This document shows positions 61,216 through 64,000 of a stretch of DNA of 64,000 bases, in pieces (position 1 is the stretch's first letter; every line of letters starts with the position of its first letter). The translations under genes and the position numbers were made by a program. This DNA is from Anaerosolibacter sp. Lineage in GTDB: Bacteria > Bacillota > Clostridia > Peptostreptococcales > Thermotaleaceae. The stretch is from NCBI RefSeq assembly GCF_029240175.1, contig NZ_JARBTM010000008.1:1-64000 (forward strand), in the 5' to 3' direction. The notes under the pieces are model-generated. The model had not been told where the DNA came from, ran no database searches, and saw only the letters and a program-made list of their open reading frames with translations.

Positions 61216-61376
61216 GTCGGTGCACGCCACTCGCCCCTCGCTGCTCGCAAAACCAGCTAGTAGAAGTGGTAGGGTAAAAGATAATTTTTGTTTTTTGTGT
61301 GATTGTGGTAAAATATTTATAATTGCGCATACAATAAGAGCAGTTCTAGAGGCGATAAGCGAGTAGCGAGTGGCCG
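61216..61376. repeat. Inverted heptamer-arm element carrying a promoter-like box
   Basis: The left arm is CGCCACTCGCCCCTCGCTGCTCGC (61226-61249). The right arm is GCGATAAGCGAGTAGCGAGTGGC (61351-61373). The interior of about 100 bases contains TGTGGTAAAAT (61300-61310), an extended -10-like box pointing to the next gene. The right arm ends 5 bases before its Shine-Dalgarno. Together with 61078-61215 (AT-rich, ferredoxin promoter area) it fills a 316-base gap. Confidence 0.75.
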
Positions 61377-61393
61377 ATTTGAGGAGGTTTTCC

Positions 61394-62209
61394 ATGAAAG
61401 TTGTTGCCTTGGTCGGGGAAAGTGGTACAGGAAAAAGCTATCGTGCCATAACCTTGTCCCATGAAAAAGATTTGGATTGTATTATTGATGATGGATTATT
61501 AGTTCAGAAAAATAAAATAATTGCAGGAAAGTCTGCTAAGAGGGAGTCAACCGCAGTTGGTGCTGTGAAGCGTGCACTATTTCATGATGATGGACATCGG
61601 GATTTGGTAAAGCAAGCCATTCATGAAAGAAACGTGCAAGGTATTTTGATCCTGGGAACCTCAGAAAGAATGGTGAATAAGATTGCCCAGCGATTGGGTA
61701 TTTCCCCTATTCAGGAATATGTATATATTGAGGATATTTCCACGGAAGAGGAGCGGAAGGCGGCTAAGAAACAAAGAAGAGACTTAGGAAAGCATGTTAT
61801 TCCTGTGCCTACCTTTGAGATCAAACAAGATTTTTCAGGGTATTTTATAGATCCTCTTAAGATTTTACGACGCAGAAAAGATAATACCATTGATGTGTCG
61901 GAAAAGTCTGTGGTACGGCCAACCTTCAGTTATATGGGCAGGTATACGATTTCAGATAAAGTGATTAGTGACCTGGTGGCCCATGCGGCTTTAAAAATCA
62001 TTGGCGTTTCTAAGGTAGCGAGAATCGATGTGGTGACTGGGCCTGATGGTGTGGTGATTACCATGGATGCCATCATGGTCTATGGGAATCCATTAAGGGT
62101 ATTGGCAAAGCAAATTCAACAGCAGGTAAAAAAAGAAGTGGAATATATGACTGCGTTGAATATTCTGTCAATTAACATCACTGTAAAAAGTTTAGTCGTT
62201 TTGAGTTAG
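61394..62209 (+). CDS. P-loop ATPase fused to an Asp23-like domain
   Basis: A 271-residue protein. Start 61394 (MKVVALVGESGTGKSYRAI) follows GAGGAGG. Walker A is GESGTGKS at residues 8-15. The following DCIIDDGLLV, ILILGTSERMVNKIAQRLGI and DISTEEERKAAKKQR segments form a small kinase-like or nucleotide-binding domain (to about 150). The C-terminal 75 residues (YTISDKVISDLVAHAALKIIGVSKVARIDV, then GVVITMDAIMVYGNPL and LARQ-type helix, ending LNILSINITVKSL) match the Asp23/Gls24 family seen in alkaline-shock and DAK1-linked proteins. Function is unknown. Confidence 0.8.
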   Translation: MKVVALVGESGTGKSYRAITLSHEKDLDCIIDDGLLVQKNKIIAGKSAKRESTAVGAVKRALFHDDGHRDLVKQAIHERNVQGILILGTSERMVNKIAQRLGISPIQEYVYIEDISTEEERKAAKKQRRDLGKHVIPVPTFEIKQDFSGYFIDPLKILRRRKDNTIDVSEKSVVRPTFSYMGRYTISDKVISDLVAHAALKIIGVSKVARIDVVTGPDGVVITMDAIMVYGNPLRVLAKQIQQQVKKEVEYMTALNILSINITVKSLVVLS

Positions 62210-62223
62210 AGTGTTTACAAAGA

Positions 62224-62302
62224 AAAAAGGGTGTGATATTATAATCTAGGAACTGAGGCCATAAGAATAATCCTCAGAGGAAAACATTTTCACACCCTTT
62301 TT
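62224..62302 (+). terminator. Long-range hairpin after the Asp23-fusion gene
   Basis: A 13-bp perfect stem (62224-62236 with 62290-62302) ends in TTTTT and encloses about 53 bases, including an inner CTGAGG/CCTCAG pair (62253-62258, 62272-62277). It is unusually large for a terminator and could be a structured element or short hairpin RNA. Confidence 0.55.
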
Positions 62303-62453
62303 GTATGCTTTTGCATTTTTTTTTAATAGGCCTGGGTTAAAAAATTAACAAAATCAGATAATTGAATGAAACAAGGACAAAAAATGCAATACTATTCAAG
62401 AGAAAATGTAGATGTGGTGTGAACTCTACGAACTTTAAGGTTTTGATTTATTA

Positions 62454-62533
62454 ACATGGCAATGCATCGTGTTTAGATGAAGCTTAAGAAAAACAAACTT
62501 GCATGGGTGTCTAAATCGCTGGTACATGCCGTG
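62454..62533 (+). other. Possible structured leader of gdhA
   Basis: CATGGC with ATG (62455-62464, one bulge) pairs with CAT and GCCGTG (62525-62533, one G-U). Inside, TTTAGA (62472-62477) pairs with TCTAAA (62510-62515). The enclosed loop holds AAGCTTAAG and a TTGCATGGG segment. It ends about 25 bases before the gdhA ribosome site. It does not match riboswitch classes I know; a chance fold is possible. The remainder of 62303-62569 is AT-rich without a gene. Confidence 0.35.
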
Positions 62534-62569
62534 GGATTATTTTAAATAAAAAAAGGGAGAAGTGATGTC

Positions 62570-63916
62570 ATGAATACTTACGTTCAACAAGTGCTTGAAA
62601 CTGTAAAACAAAGAAATGCCAATGAACCTGAATTTTTGCAAGCAGTTGAAGAAGTACTACACTCTTTAACACCTGTTATCGAGAAAAGACCAGAATATCA
62701 AGAAGCAGGGATTCTAGAAAGAATGGTTGAGCCTGAGAGACAAATCATATTCAGAGTACCTTGGACAGATGACAACGGGAAAGTACAAGTAAATAGAGGT
62801 TTCAGAGTACAGTTCAACAGTGCAATCGGACCTTATAAAGGTGGAATCAGATTCCATCCTACAGTAAATGTTTCAGTAATGAAATTCCTAGGATTTGAGC
62901 AAACTTTTAAGAACTCTTTAACAGGTCTTCCAATTGGCGGCGGTAAGGGTGGTTCTGACTTCGATCCAAGAGGAAAATCAGATGCTGAGATCATGAGATT
63001 CTGCCAAAGCTTTATGACAGAATTATATAGACATATCGGACCAGATGTAGACGTTCCTGCTGGAGATATCGGTGTAGGCGGAAGAGAAATCGGTTTTATG
63101 TATGGACAATACAAGAGAATTAAAGGTGCATTCGAGAATGGAGTACTTACTGGAAAAGGCTTAACATATGGCGGAAGCTTAATCAGACCTGAAGCTACAG
63201 GATTTGGTGTAACATATTTTGCCCATGAGATATTAAAGCATGAAGGTGATACTTTCGAAGGCAAAACTGTTGCAGTATCAGGTTTCGGTAACGTAGCTTG
63301 GGGTGCATGTCAAAAAGTTGAAGAACTAGGCGGTAAAGTTGTTACACTTTCTGCGCCAGACGGATATATCTATGATCCAAATGGTGTAACTGGTGAAAAA
63401 ATTCAATTTATTGCACAATTATTAAATGAAAATAAAGGCGCAAGCATCAAGCCTTATGCTGATAAATATGGCGTAGAGTTCTTCCCAGGACAAAAACCAT
63501 GGGGTGTAAAAGTAGATATCATTATGCCATGTGCGATCCAAAATGATATTCAGATGGAACATGCTAAGCAAATCGTTGCTAATGGTGTTAAGTACCTAGT
63601 TGAAGGTGCAAACATGCCTACAACAAACGAAGCTGTTGAATATTTACTAGAGAATGGTGTAATTGTAGGACCTGCTAAAGCAGCAAATGCTGGTGGTGTA
63701 GCTACTTCAGCTCTAGAAATGTCTCAAAACAGCATGAGAATGGCTTGGACAGCTGAAGAAGTAGATGCGAAGCTTCACCAAATCATGATCAACATCCATA
63801 ACAACTCCATGAAAGCTGCGAAAGAGTATGGCTTTGGATACAACTTAGTAGCAGGAGCAAATATTGCTGGATTCTTAAAAGTTGCAGAAGCAATGATCGC
63901 TCAGGGAATCGTATAG
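62570..63916 (+). CDS. gdhA: Glutamate dehydrogenase, hexameric NADP-type family
   Basis: A 448-residue protein; ATG preceded by AAAGGGAG. Motifs: the substrate-binding PYKGGIRFHPTVNVSVMKFLGFEQTFKNSLTGLPIGGGKGGSDFDPRGKSD, with catalytic lysine in GGGKGG; the Rossmann motif VAVSGFGNVAWGACQ; and EGANMPTTNEA. Length 448 fits the small hexameric class. It links 2-oxoglutarate, ammonia and glutamate. Codon use is strongly biased to highly expressed choices, suggesting abundance. It is followed by a hexamer repeat and a strong terminator. Confidence 0.97.
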   Translation: MNTYVQQVLETVKQRNANEPEFLQAVEEVLHSLTPVIEKRPEYQEAGILERMVEPERQIIFRVPWTDDNGKVQVNRGFRVQFNSAIGPYKGGIRFHPTVNVSVMKFLGFEQTFKNSLTGLPIGGGKGGSDFDPRGKSDAEIMRFCQSFMTELYRHIGPDVDVPAGDIGVGGREIGFMYGQYKRIKGAFENGVLTGKGLTYGGSLIRPEATGFGVTYFAHEILKHEGDTFEGKTVAVSGFGNVAWGACQKVEELGGKVVTLSAPDGYIYDPNGVTGEKIQFIAQLLNENKGASIKPYADKYGVEFFPGQKPWGVKVDIIMPCAIQNDIQMEHAKQIVANGVKYLVEGANMPTTNEAVEYLLENGVIVGPAKAANAGGVATSALEMSQNSMRMAWTAEEVDAKLHQIMINIHNNSMKAAKEYGFGYNLVAGANIAGFLKVAEAMIAQGIV

Positions 63917-63920
63917 AACC

Positions 63921-63946
63921 GAGGTTGAGGCTGAGGTTAAGGTTGA
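63921..63946. repeat. Hexamer repeat string after gdhA
   Basis: GAGGTTGAGGCTGAGGTTAAGGTTG, the same units as at 143-166 and 56438-56457. It sits between the stop and the terminator. Confidence 0.7.
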
Positions 63947-63950
63947 TAAA

Positions 63951-63984
63951 AGAAGAAGAACCCGGAAGGGTTCTTCTTCTTTTA
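63951..63984 (+). terminator. Terminator after gdhA
   Basis: GAAGAAGAACCC-GGAA-GGGTTCTTCTTC followed by TTTTATTT. Confidence 0.9.
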
Positions 63985-64000
63985 TTTCAGTTTGGCAACG

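Overview
The window looks like a chromosomal segment of a low-GC, anaerobic, motile, probably spore-forming clostridium of the Alkaliphilus type. Evidence is the Firmicutes gene order (comFC-yvyF-flgM-flgN-flgK-flgL-yviE-fliW-csrA-hag-flaG-fliD-fliS-hpf-secA-prfB, and tsaE-tsaB-rimI ... tsaD ... ABC-F-rex), a Spo0E-type protein, a 2[4Fe-4S] clostridial ferredoxin, and an acyl-CoA dehydrogenase/EtfBA set downstream of rex. The genus is inferred from layout, not from a search.

Layout. 1-5.6 kb: YvrJ, a ComK-like protein, YaaR, RecD2 and a membrane GAF-GGDEF protein. 5.8-18.1 kb: comFC and the late flagellar block. It has sigma-D promoters before flgM, hag and flaG, a FliW-CsrA pair with visible CsrA-type sites in the hag leader, and a FliB-type lysine methylase after flagellin. 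18.1-20.1 kb: a 1.4-kb gene-free stretch with a candidate RaiA RNA, dispersed palindromes, a cluster of DnaA boxes and a sigma-H-like promoter, then hpf. 20.3-23.8 kb: a conserved unknown protein, a 12-bp inverted-repeat module that holds a 26-codon peptide gene, a membrane HD-GYP protein and two DUF5317-like proteins. 24.1-33 kb: secA, prfB with a programmed +1 frameshift, a chemoreceptor and tex. 33-38.4 kb: a HAD phosphatase gene that has lost its catalytic start at a heptamer array, membrane proteins, an amidohydrolase, an FMN riboswitch with ribU, a Spo0E-like protein and a tiny membrane protein gene. 38.6-51 kb: t6A genes (tsaE, tsaB, rimI ... tsaD), interrupted by an envelope module: a YknXYZ/MacAB-like exporter, Yip1 protein, ECF sigma/anti-sigma and two bactofilin-like membrane proteins. 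51-64 kb: a second DnaA-box cluster, acpP, a DUF192 protein, a GltD-like protein, ABC-F, rex, acyl-CoA dehydrogenase, etfB, ferredoxin-fused etfA, a MarR regulator, ferredoxin, a P-loop/Asp23 fusion and gdhA.

The intergenic DNA is crowded with small repeats. One group has arms of degenerate 6- or 7-base tandem units in inverted orientation, and several copies share a GGAAAAGA-type interior motif. Many end only a few bases before the Shine-Dalgarno of the next gene. Another group consists of short palindromes with constant GTAGGGGC/GCCC ends and varying self-complementary centres.

The least explained items are the peptide/RNA module before the HD-GYP gene, the heptamer-arm elements, the two DnaA-box clusters far from any dnaA gene, and the beheaded HAD phosphatase. 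All calls come from reading the sequence; no searches were run.
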